From Bacteroidota bacterium (lineage in GTDB: Bacteria; Bacteroidota; Bacteroidia; Bacteroidales; B18-G4): a DNA stretch of 8,944 nucleotides. The notes under the pieces are model-generated. The model worked only from the letters and a program-made list of their open reading frames with translations, made no database searches and had not been told where the DNA came from. Shown here one piece after another: positions 1-7,854 of the stretch. The first letter of the stretch is position 1. Every line of letters starts with the position of its first letter. The stretch lies in NCBI GenBank assembly GCA_003648575.1, contig QMPN01000117.1:1-8944 (forward strand), read 5' to 3'. The position numbers and the translations under genes were made by a program.

Positions 1-989
1 TCACAACAGTTGAGATGCATACCGGGGGGGAGCCTCTGCGCATCTATACCAGTGGATTGCCTGATATTCCCGGAAAGAACATTCTTGAAAAGCGACGCTA
101 TTTTCGTGACCACCTCGACCATATTCGTAGAGGGACCATGTTTGAGCCCAGGGGCCATGCCGATATGTATGGAGCTGTGGTGACGGAACCCCTGAGCGAT
201 GACAGCGACTTCGGAACTTTCTTCCTCCATAATGAAGGATATTCAAGCATGTGCGGACATGCGATCATCGCACTGACAAAGTTTGTGCTTGAGACCGGGA
301 TCGTGGAAAAGGAAGGTGAGGAGCCCGTTTTAAAGATAGATGCCCCGCCCGGACGTATTATCGCCAAAGCATACCGCAAGGGGAAGACTGTGGAAAAAGT
401 TTCCTTTCTAAATGTTCCTTCATTTGTTTTGCTGCGCGATGAAGTAGTGGAAGTACCCGGGCTGGGCAAGGTTGGCTTTGACCTGGCTTACGGAGGCGCT
501 TTTTACGCCTTTTGCGAAGCAGAACCCCTGGGACTGAAACTGGATGAATCACACTATCACCGGCTGAAGGATGCCGGAAGGAAGATCAAGCATGCCGTGA
601 TGAATACTTTTGAGGTCAAACACCCATTTGAAGAGGATCTGAGCTTTCTTTACGGAACAATATTTACCGCTAAGGCAGAAGATCCTTCACATCACAGCCG
701 GAATGTATGCATCTTCGCCGACGGCGAGGTCGACCGTTCTGCTACGGGTTCAGGTGTGAGTGCAAGGGCTGCCCTGCATCATGCCAAAGGTGAACTTAAT
801 ATTGGCGAAAAGATCACAATAGAAAGCATCCTTGGAAGCACCATGGATGTGGAAGTGAAAGAAACATTAACATTCGGGCCACATAGCGCAGTGATACCAG
901 AGGTGACGGGAACAGCCTATTTTACAGGGCGCAATGAATTCTGGTTTGATCCGGAAGACCCTTTAAAAGACGGATTTTTATTCAGGTAG
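1..989 (+). CDS. trans-3-hydroxy-L-proline dehydratase (proline racemase family), 5' end outside window
   Basis: Cytoplasmic enzyme expected to dehydrate trans-3-hydroxy-L-proline to delta1-pyrroline-2-carboxylate, which a separate reductase (not in the window) turns into proline. The reading frame is open from base 3, and the conserved family N-terminus TVEMHTGGEPLRI begins right at the window edge, so the Met at 15 is almost certainly internal and the true start lies a few codons upstream. Counting from that Met, the first catalytic position is Cys80 in SSMCGHA (codon 252-254) and the second is Thr244 in DRSATGSGVSAR (codon 744-746). Racemases and 4-hydroxyproline epimerases have Cys at both positions; Cys plus Thr is the known signature of the dehydratase branch (human L3HYPDH type). 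The visible 324 residues are close to full family length. Stop TAG at 987-989; the next gene starts 14 bases later, suggesting an operon. A divergent racemase is the less likely alternative. Confidence 0.88.
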   Translation, partial: TTVEMHTGGEPLRIYTSGLPDIPGKNILEKRRYFRDHLDHIRRGTMFEPRGHADMYGAVVTEPLSDDSDFGTFFLHNEGYSSMCGHAIIALTKFVLETGIVEKEGEEPVLKIDAPPGRIIAKAYRKGKTVEKVSFLNVPSFVLLRDEVVEVPGLGKVGFDLAYGGAFYAFCEAEPLGLKLDESHYHRLKDAGRKIKHAVMNTFEVKHPFEEDLSFLYGTIFTAKAEDPSHHSRNVCIFADGEVDRSATGSGVSARAALHHAKGELNIGEKITIESILGSTMDVEVKETLTFGPHSAVIPEVTGTAYFTGRNEFWFDPEDPLKDGFLFR

Positions 990-1003
990 AAACACGATTT
1001 TTT

Positions 1004-2323
1004 ATGAAAAGACTTAGTCAAATATTGCTCATACTGCTGATCTTATTTTCAGCACTTAGCTTGAAAGCACAGGACACGATCACACCATTGTACAAATATC
1101 TTTCCGGCCTTCCCGAAATAGAGTTTGAAGAACTGCTTTGCAGTGACCCCTTTTCAGAAAAATATCTTTTGTTTGTTCCTCAGCCTGTTGACCATCATGA
1201 TCCATTGAAAGGAACTTTCAAGCAACGAGTTTTTGTGATGCACAGAGATGTTGCAGCACCTGTGGTGTTCACTACAGAGGGATACTATGCCGCATATGCC
1301 AGTTTTCCGATGTATAAAAATGAGCTCGACCTTTACCTGGGATCCAACGAGATAGTGGTGGAACACCGCTATTTCAAACCTTCCGTTCCGGATTCCCTTG
1401 ATTGGCAATACCTGACCGTGGAGCAGGCAGCTACCGACCATCACAGGGTGGTAGAGCTGATGAAACCTTTCTATATCGGGAAATGGGTGAGCACCGGGAT
1501 CAGCAAGGGCGGACAAACGGCATTGTACCATCGTGCTTACTTCCCTGATGATGTTGATGCAACGGTAGGATATGTGTGTCCACTGAATTTCTCGGTAGAG
1601 GAAAGAAGGTGCTATGAATTTCTCGACCGGGTAGGAGACTCGGCATGCCGGAAAAGGATCCATGATTTTCAAAAGATGCTGCTGTGCAATAAGGACAAGT
1701 ATTTCCCGGAGTTTAAGAAAGCCGTCGATGCCCGGGGACTGGAATATTTACTTGGTGATACTGCCGGTTATGAATTAACGGTACTGGAATATTCATTTGC
1801 CTTCTGGCAGTGGGGAAACTATCCCTGTAGAGATATCCCCTGTGATACTGTGAACGCGGTGGAAGTGATCAAGCACCTTGACCAGGTAGCGGGACTCGAT
1901 TGGGTATCGCTGGAAGGTATTGCCGGAACACAGCCATTCTTTTATCAGGCCTTGACAGAGATCGGCATGTATGGCTATGACCATAGCGAATTTCCGGGCT
2001 GTGTGGAAGCACTCGATTACCAGACTTTCGACTTTGTTTGTCCACCGGGAGCCATATGTGAATATGATCCCAAACCCATGGAAAGGGTAGATGATTTTGT
2101 GCGGCATCATGGTGAAAATATGGTCTTTATTTATGGTGAATGGGACCCCTGGTCGGCTCCGGCGGTGCAGATCAGTGGAAAAACAAATTCTTTTAAAGTG
2201 GTAAAACCGGAAGGCAGCCACCGTACCCGTATTTATAACCTGCCGGAAGATCAGCGCGAGAAAGTACTAAATGCCCTGAGCGAATGGCTTGAATGTGAAA
2301 TTAATTGGGAAGCAGGACGATGA
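1004..2323 (+). CDS. secreted serine peptidase, S28/S37 type (tripeptidyl aminopeptidase-like)
   Basis: 439-residue exported alpha/beta-hydrolase peptidase, expected to act in the periplasm or outside the cell, taking short peptides (tripeptides in the characterised Streptomyces S37 enzyme) from polypeptide N-termini. A signal peptide is clear: MKR, a hydrophobic core to about residue 20, then LKAQ/D. The nucleophile is Ser167 in STGISKGGQTA, the SKGG elbow typical of S37 and similar to the GxSYGG elbow of S28. Candidate partners are Asp381 in GEWDPWSA and His406 in EGSHRTR, in the right order and spacing for a C-terminal Asp/His pair. The sequence VEHRYFKPS at about 119-127 is also typical of S28/S37. 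The mature part carries 11 Cys (46, 192, 203, 215, 228, 275, 280, 333, 346, 352, 431), a high number. The stop TGA overlaps the next ATG (ATGA), implying translational coupling. Exact cleavage preference cannot be read from the sequence. Confidence 0.82.
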   Translation: MKRLSQILLILLILFSALSLKAQDTITPLYKYLSGLPEIEFEELLCSDPFSEKYLLFVPQPVDHHDPLKGTFKQRVFVMHRDVAAPVVFTTEGYYAAYASFPMYKNELDLYLGSNEIVVEHRYFKPSVPDSLDWQYLTVEQAATDHHRVVELMKPFYIGKWVSTGISKGGQTALYHRAYFPDDVDATVGYVCPLNFSVEERRCYEFLDRVGDSACRKRIHDFQKMLLCNKDKYFPEFKKAVDARGLEYLLGDTAGYELTVLEYSFAFWQWGNYPCRDIPCDTVNAVEVIKHLDQVAGLDWVSLEGIAGTQPFFYQALTEIGMYGYDHSEFPGCVEALDYQTFDFVCPPGAICEYDPKPMERVDDFVRHHGENMVFIYGEWDPWSAPAVQISGKTNSFKVVKPEGSHRTRIYNLPEDQREKVLNALSEWLECEINWEAGR

Positions 2324-3114
2324 AACGATATGTAGCAATTCTTTTTCTTTTAATATCCTGTTCATTTAATGGAATCGCGCAGGATGACTATAAGTCTAAC
2401 AGCCGCTTGAACTATTACACCCATGAAGATATGGCAGCGGTAGCGGTATGGATTCCCGCATCAAAGCAAGATCTGAGCGTTAGCGTTGATATCGTATTTG
2501 AATTTGATTTTCTGGTCCGCAGGGCTGAAGTCAGGGCAGGGGAGATGAATATCTTTGAATTGCCTCTTGACCGCTTCCACCCTGGCAACAATGAATTGAC
2601 CGTCTCCTACAATGAACAAGGGAAATGGGTGGAGTCAGATAAAGTTCAAATTAAATTACTGGATGCAACTGCCAACGAAGTTAAGATCGACTTTGTGAAT
2701 GGAAAACTGCTTACTAAAGGATCGGAAAAGGGTATTCGGACGAACTACAATATTCTCAACCTGGCAGGTGGAGTCGGGCCCGGCCATAAAGATTTTCGGA
2801 ACTATAAGCCGCGAAAAAGGATGAGAAAGCTACGCAAGGAAGTCATGGCAATGAAGGACGATCCTGCATTGCTGTCATGGAATATCAGCTACGATCCCCA
2901 GGGACAGGATATTGATGCTGAAGGCCTTGCAGGAGCCTATGAGCTGATCAAGGAACTCGACCCCTACCATCCGGTCACGATCACATTTATAAGCCTGAAC
3001 GACATCGCTAAATACAAACCCGTCATGGATGTGGTGCAACTGGAAGAGGGCCTGGAAATTTCTGAAAAGGAGTTTTTCCTGGAAGAGCCGGTGCTGCATA
3101 TGCCGATAAAGTAA
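2320..3114 (+). CDS. exported protein resembling a reduced glycoside-hydrolase barrel, function unknown
   Basis: 264 residues from ATG 2320, chosen over an in-frame TTG at 2305 because it puts the signal peptide (MKR plus hydrophobic core) at the N-terminus and gives a 4-base ATGA overlap with the previous gene. Export is clear, its mode is not: LISC at residues 12-15 could be a lipobox, while GIAQ/DD at about 18-23 could be a signal peptidase I site. Residues about 30-120 look like a beta-sandwich. At 122-132 [11 protein letters not shown] recalls the 'vNGkpf' motif that precedes the barrel in GH2/GH5-like proteins. Residues 178-240 ([15 protein letters not shown], then [17 protein letters not shown] and [12 protein letters not shown]) match by eye the second half of uncharacterised GH-like barrels, where the first motif normally reads 'PALLaWYiaDEP' with a catalytic Glu. 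Here Glu is absent (Asp192-Pro193), and the first barrel strands seem missing. The frame is intact, so it is not an obvious pseudogene. Possibly a binding or accessory protein; I cannot assign a function. Confidence 0.7.
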   Translation: MKRYVAILFLLISCSFNGIAQDDYKSNSRLNYYTHEDMAAVAVWIPASKQDLSVSVDIVFEFDFLVRRAEVRAGEMNIFELPLDRFHPGNNELTVSYNEQGKWVESDKVQIKLLDATANEVKIDFVNGKLLTKGSEKGIRTNYNILNLAGGVGPGHKDFRNYKPRKRMRKLRKEVMAMKDDPALLSWNISYDPQGQDIDAEGLAGAYELIKELDPYHPVTITFISLNDIAKYKPVMDVVQLEEGLEISEKEFFLEEPVLHMPIK

Positions 3115-3124
3115 AGACCGAATC

Positions 3125-4552
3125 ATGAAAAATATTACCTGCGTATTTTTTTTCCTGTTTCTTCTGAGTGCATGCACTCAGGAACAAAAGCAAGTGGAAG
3201 AGACAAAACCCAACATCATCTTCATTCTTGCCGACGACCTTGGCTATAACGAATTGGGTTGCTATGGGCAGGAGATCATACGTACACCACATATCGATCA
3301 ACTGGCTGCGGAAGGCATGCGCTTTACCCAGCATTATTCAGGCTCGCCGGTTTGTGCCCCCTCTCGTTCAGTCCTGATGACCGGTCTGCACACCGGGCAT
3401 ACCTTCACCCGCGACAACAGGGAGATTAAACCCGAAGGACAGGCGCCCATTCCTGATTCTGCCCTCACCATTGCGGAGGTACTGAAAACGCAGGGCTATG
3501 TTACGGCTGCCATGGGCAAATGGGGCCTGGGGTTTCCGGGCTCGGAAGGGGACCCCAACAATCAGGGCTTCGACCTTTTCTTTGGATACAACTGCCAGCG
3601 GCATGCACACAATCACTACCCGCGCTACCTGTGGAGGAATGATGAAAAAATCATGCTCGAAGGTAACGACAGGACCTTATATGGAGAACAGTATTCCCAG
3701 GATCTTTTCACCCGTGAAGCCCTGAATTTCATTGAATCGAATAAGGATACGAACTTCTTCCTCTTTCTTCCCTTCATTATCCCGCATGTTTCTATACAGG
3801 TGCCTGATGAAAGCCTGGAGGAGTATAAAGACAGCATCGCTGAAACACCTTACGATCACCATCCTTATTACCTGGAACACCCATACCCCCATGCCGGATA
3901 TGCGGCCATGGTCACCCATATGGATAAAGCTGTGGGATGGATTATGTATCGCCTGCAGGAGCTGGGTCTGGATGAGAACACACTGGTAGTTTTTGCCAGC
4001 GATAATGGTCCTACATATGCACGTGTTGGCGGAGCCGATTCGGAGTTTTTCGAAAGTGCCGGGCCCTTCAGGGGTATGAAAGGGAGTGTGTATGAAGGTG
4101 GCATCAGGGTGCCCATGATCGCCAGATGGCAGGGCAAGGTCGAGGCAAACAGCACTTCAGATCACCTGTCCTATTTTCCTGATTATTTTGCCACATTTGC
4201 TGATCTGGCCGGAGTGGAAAAAGACTTTAACATTGATGGGATAAGCATGACCCCGGTATTGCTTGGTGAAAAAGGCCAGACTGAGCATGAGTTCCTGTAC
4301 TGGGAGTTTCCGGCTTATGGAGGGCAGCAGGCCATCAGGTATGGCAATTGGAAAGGTGTACGCAAAGGATTGTTCAAAGATCAGTCAGCCCCGCTGGAGC
4401 TCTACGACCTGAGTATAGATATTGCAGAAAGCAATGACCTGGCAGGTGAATATCCTGAAATTATAAAAATACTTGATTCCCTCATGAGGTCATCTCACAT
4501 ACCATCACAATTATTCCCTTTTGAAGCCCTGGATAACAATCAAACTAAATAG
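3125..4552 (+). CDS. formylglycine-dependent sulfatase (S1 family), lipoprotein
   Basis: 475-residue arylsulfatase-fold enzyme expected to hydrolyse sulfate esters, probably on a sulfated glycan. The N-terminus [17 protein letters not shown] has a good lipobox (LSAC), predicting lipid attachment at Cys17 and an envelope location. The sulfatase core follows: metal ligands Asp37-Asp38 in [12 protein letters not shown]; the formylglycine site Cys77 with Arg81 in VCAPSRS (CxPSR, Cys-type); Lys132 in GKWGLG; His221 in IIPHVS; Asp293-Asn294 in ASDNGP; Lys319 in [16 protein letters not shown]. All expected catalytic positions are present, so it should be active if a sulfatase-maturing enzyme (none in the window) converts Cys77. 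Length is normal for the family. It starts 10 bases after the preceding stop and ends (TAG 4550-4552) one base before the next ATG, so it belongs to the same operon. The S1 subfamily and the sulfated sugar cannot be told by reading alone. Confidence 0.93.
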   Translation: MKNITCVFFFLFLLSACTQEQKQVEETKPNIIFILADDLGYNELGCYGQEIIRTPHIDQLAAEGMRFTQHYSGSPVCAPSRSVLMTGLHTGHTFTRDNREIKPEGQAPIPDSALTIAEVLKTQGYVTAAMGKWGLGFPGSEGDPNNQGFDLFFGYNCQRHAHNHYPRYLWRNDEKIMLEGNDRTLYGEQYSQDLFTREALNFIESNKDTNFFLFLPFIIPHVSIQVPDESLEEYKDSIAETPYDHHPYYLEHPYPHAGYAAMVTHMDKAVGWIMYRLQELGLDENTLVVFASDNGPTYARVGGADSEFFESAGPFRGMKGSVYEGGIRVPMIARWQGKVEANSTSDHLSYFPDYFATFADLAGVEKDFNIDGISMTPVLLGEKGQTEHEFLYWEFPAYGGQQAIRYGNWKGVRKGLFKDQSAPLELYDLSIDIAESNDLAGEYPEIIKILDSLMRSSHIPSQLFPFEALDNNQTK

Positions 4553-4553
4553 T

Positions 4554-6509
4554 ATGAAAAGATCCATCTTGCTTATTCTAATACTCCTGATCTCGGTGAT
4601 TGCCTCCGTGGCAGATAACTATGAATTACTTTCCCCTGACGGGAAGATCAGGGTGGAAGTAAAGGCCGGAGAAAAACTTGAATATGCTGTTTTTTATGAA
4701 GACAATGAGCTCATTCTGCCATCAGAAATTTCGATGCATACCGAGAAAAATGGTGCTTTTGGCATCAATCCGAAGGTTAAATCAGAGATCAGGGATGCTG
4801 CTGATCTGCTTTTAATACCGGAAGTGAAACAGAAATCAGCAGAAATAGTTGATAAATATAATGAGCTGACACTTACCTTCAAAGGGAACTATACGCTGGT
4901 GTTTCGTGCATATGATGAAGGCGTAGCCTACCGTTGGGAGCGCAATATGCGCGGAGAGATGATCATTGTCTCTGAAGAAGCAAACTTTAGCTTTTCCAAC
5001 AATCATACGGCCTGGTTTCCGGAAGAAGAAAGTATGTTTTCGCATCAGGAAAGAGAATACCTGCAAGTGCCACTGGATTCTATTACCTACGACCGCTTTT
5101 GTTCCACGCCTGCCCTGATCGATGCCGGAGGAATAAAAGTGGTGATTAGCGAATCCGACCTGAAGGATTATCCGGGCATGTATCTTCGTGGGGATACTGA
5201 AGAATGGACCTTGACAGGGAAATTTCCGCGTCTTGTGACGGAAGAGAGGCAAACAAACGACAGAAATGTAAAGGTGGTGAACAGGGCTGATCACATTGCC
5301 CGGGTTGATGGTAAACGTACTTTCCCATGGAGAGTGATGGCCATCGCCGGGAGTGATGCTGACCTCATCACCAATCAGATGATATTTCTGCTGTCGGAGC
5401 CCTGCAAAATCGAAGATCCTTCGTGGATAAAACCCGGGAAAGTGGCCTGGGACTGGTGGAACTACAACAATATTTATAATGTTCCCTTTGAGGCCGGCAT
5501 TAACACAGAAACCTATAAGTATTATATCGATTTTGCGGCTCAATATGGGATCGAATATATCATCCTGGATGAGGGCTGGTATGAGCTGGGCGATCTGACT
5601 GCAATCAATCCTGATATTGATATGCCGGAGCTTCTGGCTTACGGAAAAGAAAAGGGCGTCGGGATTATACTGTGGGTGGTATGGAAAACCCTCGATGATC
5701 AGCTGGATATAGTAATGCCTGTGTTTGAAGACTGGGGCATCGCAGGGCTGAAAGTTGACTTTATGCAGCGCGACGACCAGTGGATGGTAAACTACTATTG
5801 GAGAATCGCAGAAGAAGCCGCAAAAAGAAAGTTTCTTGTCGACTTTCATGGCAGTTATAAACCGGCAGGCTTGCACCGGACCTACCCCAATGTAATCACC
5901 CGTGAAGGTGTCAGGGGGCTGGAATGGAACAAATGGAGCGATCAATCAACACCTGAAATGGCCGTAACACTACCATTTATCAGGATGTTTGCAGGCCCCA
6001 TGGATTATACGCCGGGAGCCATGATAAACGCTACTGAGGGCGATTTTGAAGCGGTATTTGCCAGACCAATGAGCATGGGAACACGTGCCCATCAACTGGC
6101 CATGTATGTGGTGTTCGAGAGCCCTTTACAAATGCTGGCCGACAATCCGACACATTATATGAATGAGCCTGAATGCATGGAGTTTTTATCAAAGGTGCCA
6201 ACGGTATGGGACGAAACAATCGTACTGGATGCAAAACTGGGTGAATATATCGTGCTGGCCAGGCGAAAAGGATATGAATGGTACATAGGCGCCATGACCA
6301 ATTGGACTGATCGGGAATTTGAGATCGATCTCTCATTCCTTGATGAACGAAGATATGAAGCCATGAGATGGCAGGATGGGCCTAACGCACACCGCAATGC
6401 ACAGGATTTTATAAAGGAAAGCAGTATTGTCGACAGCAATACCAAACTGAAGATAAAACTGGCCCCGGGTGGCGGATGGGCAGCAATATTATCCGTGCTC
6501 AGATATTAG
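4554..6509 (+). CDS. glycoside hydrolase family 97, retaining alpha-galactosidase-like
   Basis: 651-residue exported glycosidase. ATG 4554 is preferred to an in-frame TTG at 4521 because MKRSILLILILLISVIASVA is a complete signal peptide (cleavage near VA/D) and the start falls one base after the sulfatase stop. Numbered from this ATG, the N-terminal GH97 beta-sandwich opens with LLSPDGKIRV (about 26-35) and contains YRWE (Glu129); the TIM barrel begins near KVAWDWWN (296-303) and includes IILDEGWYE (336-344); a C-terminal beta domain ends in APGGGWAAI. In inverting SusB the base Glu lies in a HEA motif after the barrel strand corresponding to 430-433; here that motif is DFHG, and Asp402 occurs in KVDFMQRDD (codon 5757-5759). 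Asp at that site is the nucleophile of the retaining GH97 alpha-galactosidase branch (BtGH97b). Glu451 in TREGVRGLEW is the likely acid/base. The family is secure; alpha-galactosidase rather than another retaining specificity is an inference. Confidence 0.92.
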   Translation: MKRSILLILILLISVIASVADNYELLSPDGKIRVEVKAGEKLEYAVFYEDNELILPSEISMHTEKNGAFGINPKVKSEIRDAADLLLIPEVKQKSAEIVDKYNELTLTFKGNYTLVFRAYDEGVAYRWERNMRGEMIIVSEEANFSFSNNHTAWFPEEESMFSHQEREYLQVPLDSITYDRFCSTPALIDAGGIKVVISESDLKDYPGMYLRGDTEEWTLTGKFPRLVTEERQTNDRNVKVVNRADHIARVDGKRTFPWRVMAIAGSDADLITNQMIFLLSEPCKIEDPSWIKPGKVAWDWWNYNNIYNVPFEAGINTETYKYYIDFAAQYGIEYIILDEGWYELGDLTAINPDIDMPELLAYGKEKGVGIILWVVWKTLDDQLDIVMPVFEDWGIAGLKVDFMQRDDQWMVNYYWRIAEEAAKRKFLVDFHGSYKPAGLHRTYPNVITREGVRGLEWNKWSDQSTPEMAVTLPFIRMFAGPMDYTPGAMINATEGDFEAVFARPMSMGTRAHQLAMYVVFESPLQMLADNPTHYMNEPECMEFLSKVPTVWDETIVLDAKLGEYIVLARRKGYEWYIGAMTNWTDREFEIDLSFLDERRYEAMRWQDGPNAHRNAQDFIKESSIVDSNTKLKIKLAPGGGWAAILSVLRY

Positions 6510-6514
6510 TACAT

Positions 6515-6549
6515 TTTGCGCATCGAATTCACGAAACTGCTTATTTTTG
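6515..6549 (+). promoter_or_regulatory. candidate Bacteroidota sigma-ABfr promoter
   Basis: In the only sizeable intergenic gap (6510-6583), TATTTTTG at 6542-6549 fits the Bacteroidota -7 consensus TAnnTTTG exactly, and TTTG at 6515-6518 fits the -33 element. The 23-base spacer is a few bases longer than the usual 19-21, which lowers confidence. Transcription from here would leave a leader of roughly 30 bases before the permease ATG at 6584. This suggests that the permease, nucleotidyltransferase and kinase can be transcribed independently of the upstream operon. No hairpin terminator was seen between 6510 and 6583. Confidence 0.45.
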
Positions 6550-6583
6550 TAATCCTCACTTATTCAAAAAACTAAATAACTCC

Positions 6584-7852
6584 ATGGAAAGCAGAAGCAA
6601 CAACTACACCATTCCCATCATCATTATCGGTTTTTTATTTTTTATTTTTGGCTTCGTTACCTGGCTGAATGCTACCCTGATCCCTTACCTCAGGATCGCC
6701 TGTGAGCTTACAGCATTTGAATCCTTCTGGGTAACCTTTGCCTTCTATATCTCTTATTTCGTAATGGCCCTGCCGTCTTCTTTCGTATTGAAGAAAACAG
6801 GCTTCAAGAATGGGATGTCGATAGGCCTGATTACCATGGCCATCGGAGCATTGGTGTTCATCCCAGCTGCTATTTCACGAACGTATGAATTGTTCCTGAC
6901 AGGCCTGTTCATTCAAGGTACGGGACTGGCCATATTGCAAACAGCATCGAACCCCTATGTAACAATCCTGGGCCCAATTGAAAGTGCAGCGAAAAGGATC
7001 AGTATCCTTGGCGTAGCCAACAAATTTGCCGGCATACTAAGCCCGATCATCCTGGGTGCCATACTGCTGGAAGGTGCCGATGAGCTCACCGAGCAACTAA
7101 TTGGCATGGATGCTATAACAAAGGCCGGCATGCTCGACGACCTGGCAGCGAAAGTGATCAATCCCTATATCGTGATGGCAGGGGTGCTGGTGCTCCTTGC
7201 CGGACTGGTACGCTTTTCATCACTGCCCGACATTGAGGGTGAAGATGACCAGGATGAGGCTGCAGCCGACAGCAGAACCAGTATCTGGCAATACCCCTAT
7301 TTATTGCTGGGTGTGATTTCCATCTTCGTTTATGTGGGCGTGGAAGTGATTGCAGTAGATACCCTTATCGGATATGGAAATGTGCTTGGCTTCGAGTTCT
7401 CACAAGCTAAATTCTTCGCATCCTTTACCCTCTTTGCCATGATAGTAGGGTATTTCGTGGGCATCTTTTTCATCCCAAAATACCTTTCGCAGTCGAATGC
7501 ATTAAAATACTTTTCAATACTGGGTGTGATCTTCACTATCATCGCTACGCTTACTGATGGGTATACTTCTATCCTGGCGATTGCAGCCCTGGGTTTTGCT
7601 AACTCCATCATGTGGCCGGCCATCTGGCCACTGGCCATAGAAGGACTAGGAAAATTCATCAAAACAGGATCGGCCATGCTTATTATGGGGATCGCAGGGG
7701 GAGCCTTGCTGCCCTTGCTCTATGGATATCTCTCCGATGTGGAAAGTGTAGGACCGACTCAGGCATACTGGATCATGCTGCCATGCTATATATTCATCCT
7801 TTTCTTTGCCGTGAGTGGGCATAAGATCGGTAAACGCATAAAAAAAGCTTAA
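6584..7852 (+). CDS. sugar permease, MFS family, FucP/GluP-like
   Basis: 422-residue inner-membrane transporter of the fucose:H+ symporter (FHS) group, expected to bring a monosaccharide into the cytoplasm. The start at ATG 6584 (MESRSNNYTI) is chosen over ATG 6476, which lies inside the GH97 gene and would add 36 residues, mostly polar, unlike the family. About 12 hydrophobic segments are visible, beginning with IPIIIIGFLFFIFGFVTW (10-27). Group-typical stretches are GFVTWLNATLIPYLR (23-37), GTGLAILQTASNPYVTILGP (112-131), AAKRISILGVANKFAG (135-150), YVGVEVIAVDTLIGYG (250-265, Glu253) and MWPAIWPLAIEGLGK (343-357). The polar stretch 213-232 is the central cytoplasmic loop between the two halves. 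The substrate is not fixed by these motifs: members carry fucose, glucose, galactose or N-acetylglucosamine. The nucleotidyltransferase starts two bases after its TAA stop. Confidence 0.9.
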   Translation: MESRSNNYTIPIIIIGFLFFIFGFVTWLNATLIPYLRIACELTAFESFWVTFAFYISYFVMALPSSFVLKKTGFKNGMSIGLITMAIGALVFIPAAISRTYELFLTGLFIQGTGLAILQTASNPYVTILGPIESAAKRISILGVANKFAGILSPIILGAILLEGADELTEQLIGMDAITKAGMLDDLAAKVINPYIVMAGVLVLLAGLVRFSSLPDIEGEDDQDEAAADSRTSIWQYPYLLLGVISIFVYVGVEVIAVDTLIGYGNVLGFEFSQAKFFASFTLFAMIVGYFVGIFFIPKYLSQSNALKYFSILGVIFTIIATLTDGYTSILAIAALGFANSIMWPAIWPLAIEGLGKFIKTGSAMLIMGIAGGALLPLLYGYLSDVESVGPTQAYWIMLPCYIFILFFAVSGHKIGKRIKKA

Positions 7853-7854
7853 TC

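Noticed and set aside
2320..3114. Pseudogene with a frameshift
   Set aside because: The frame is open throughout with consistent codon use, coupled start and normal stop; missing barrel segments do not reappear in another frame nearby, so an in-frame reduction fits better.
4836..5945. Long open frame of 369 codons on the minus strand
   Set aside because: It lies wholly antisense to the GH97 gene, has no recognisable motif and a composition rich in His, Ile and Phe typical of a shadow frame.
4554..6509. Calling the GH97 protein SusB alpha-glucosidase
   Set aside because: The HEA base motif of SusB is replaced by DFHG, and an Asp occupies the nucleophile position of the retaining branch.
6476..6583. 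Upstream ATG extension of the permease by 36 residues
   Set aside because: It begins inside the GH97 gene, spans the likely promoter, and adds residues unlike FucP-type N-termini; ATG 6584 is right before the first membrane segment.
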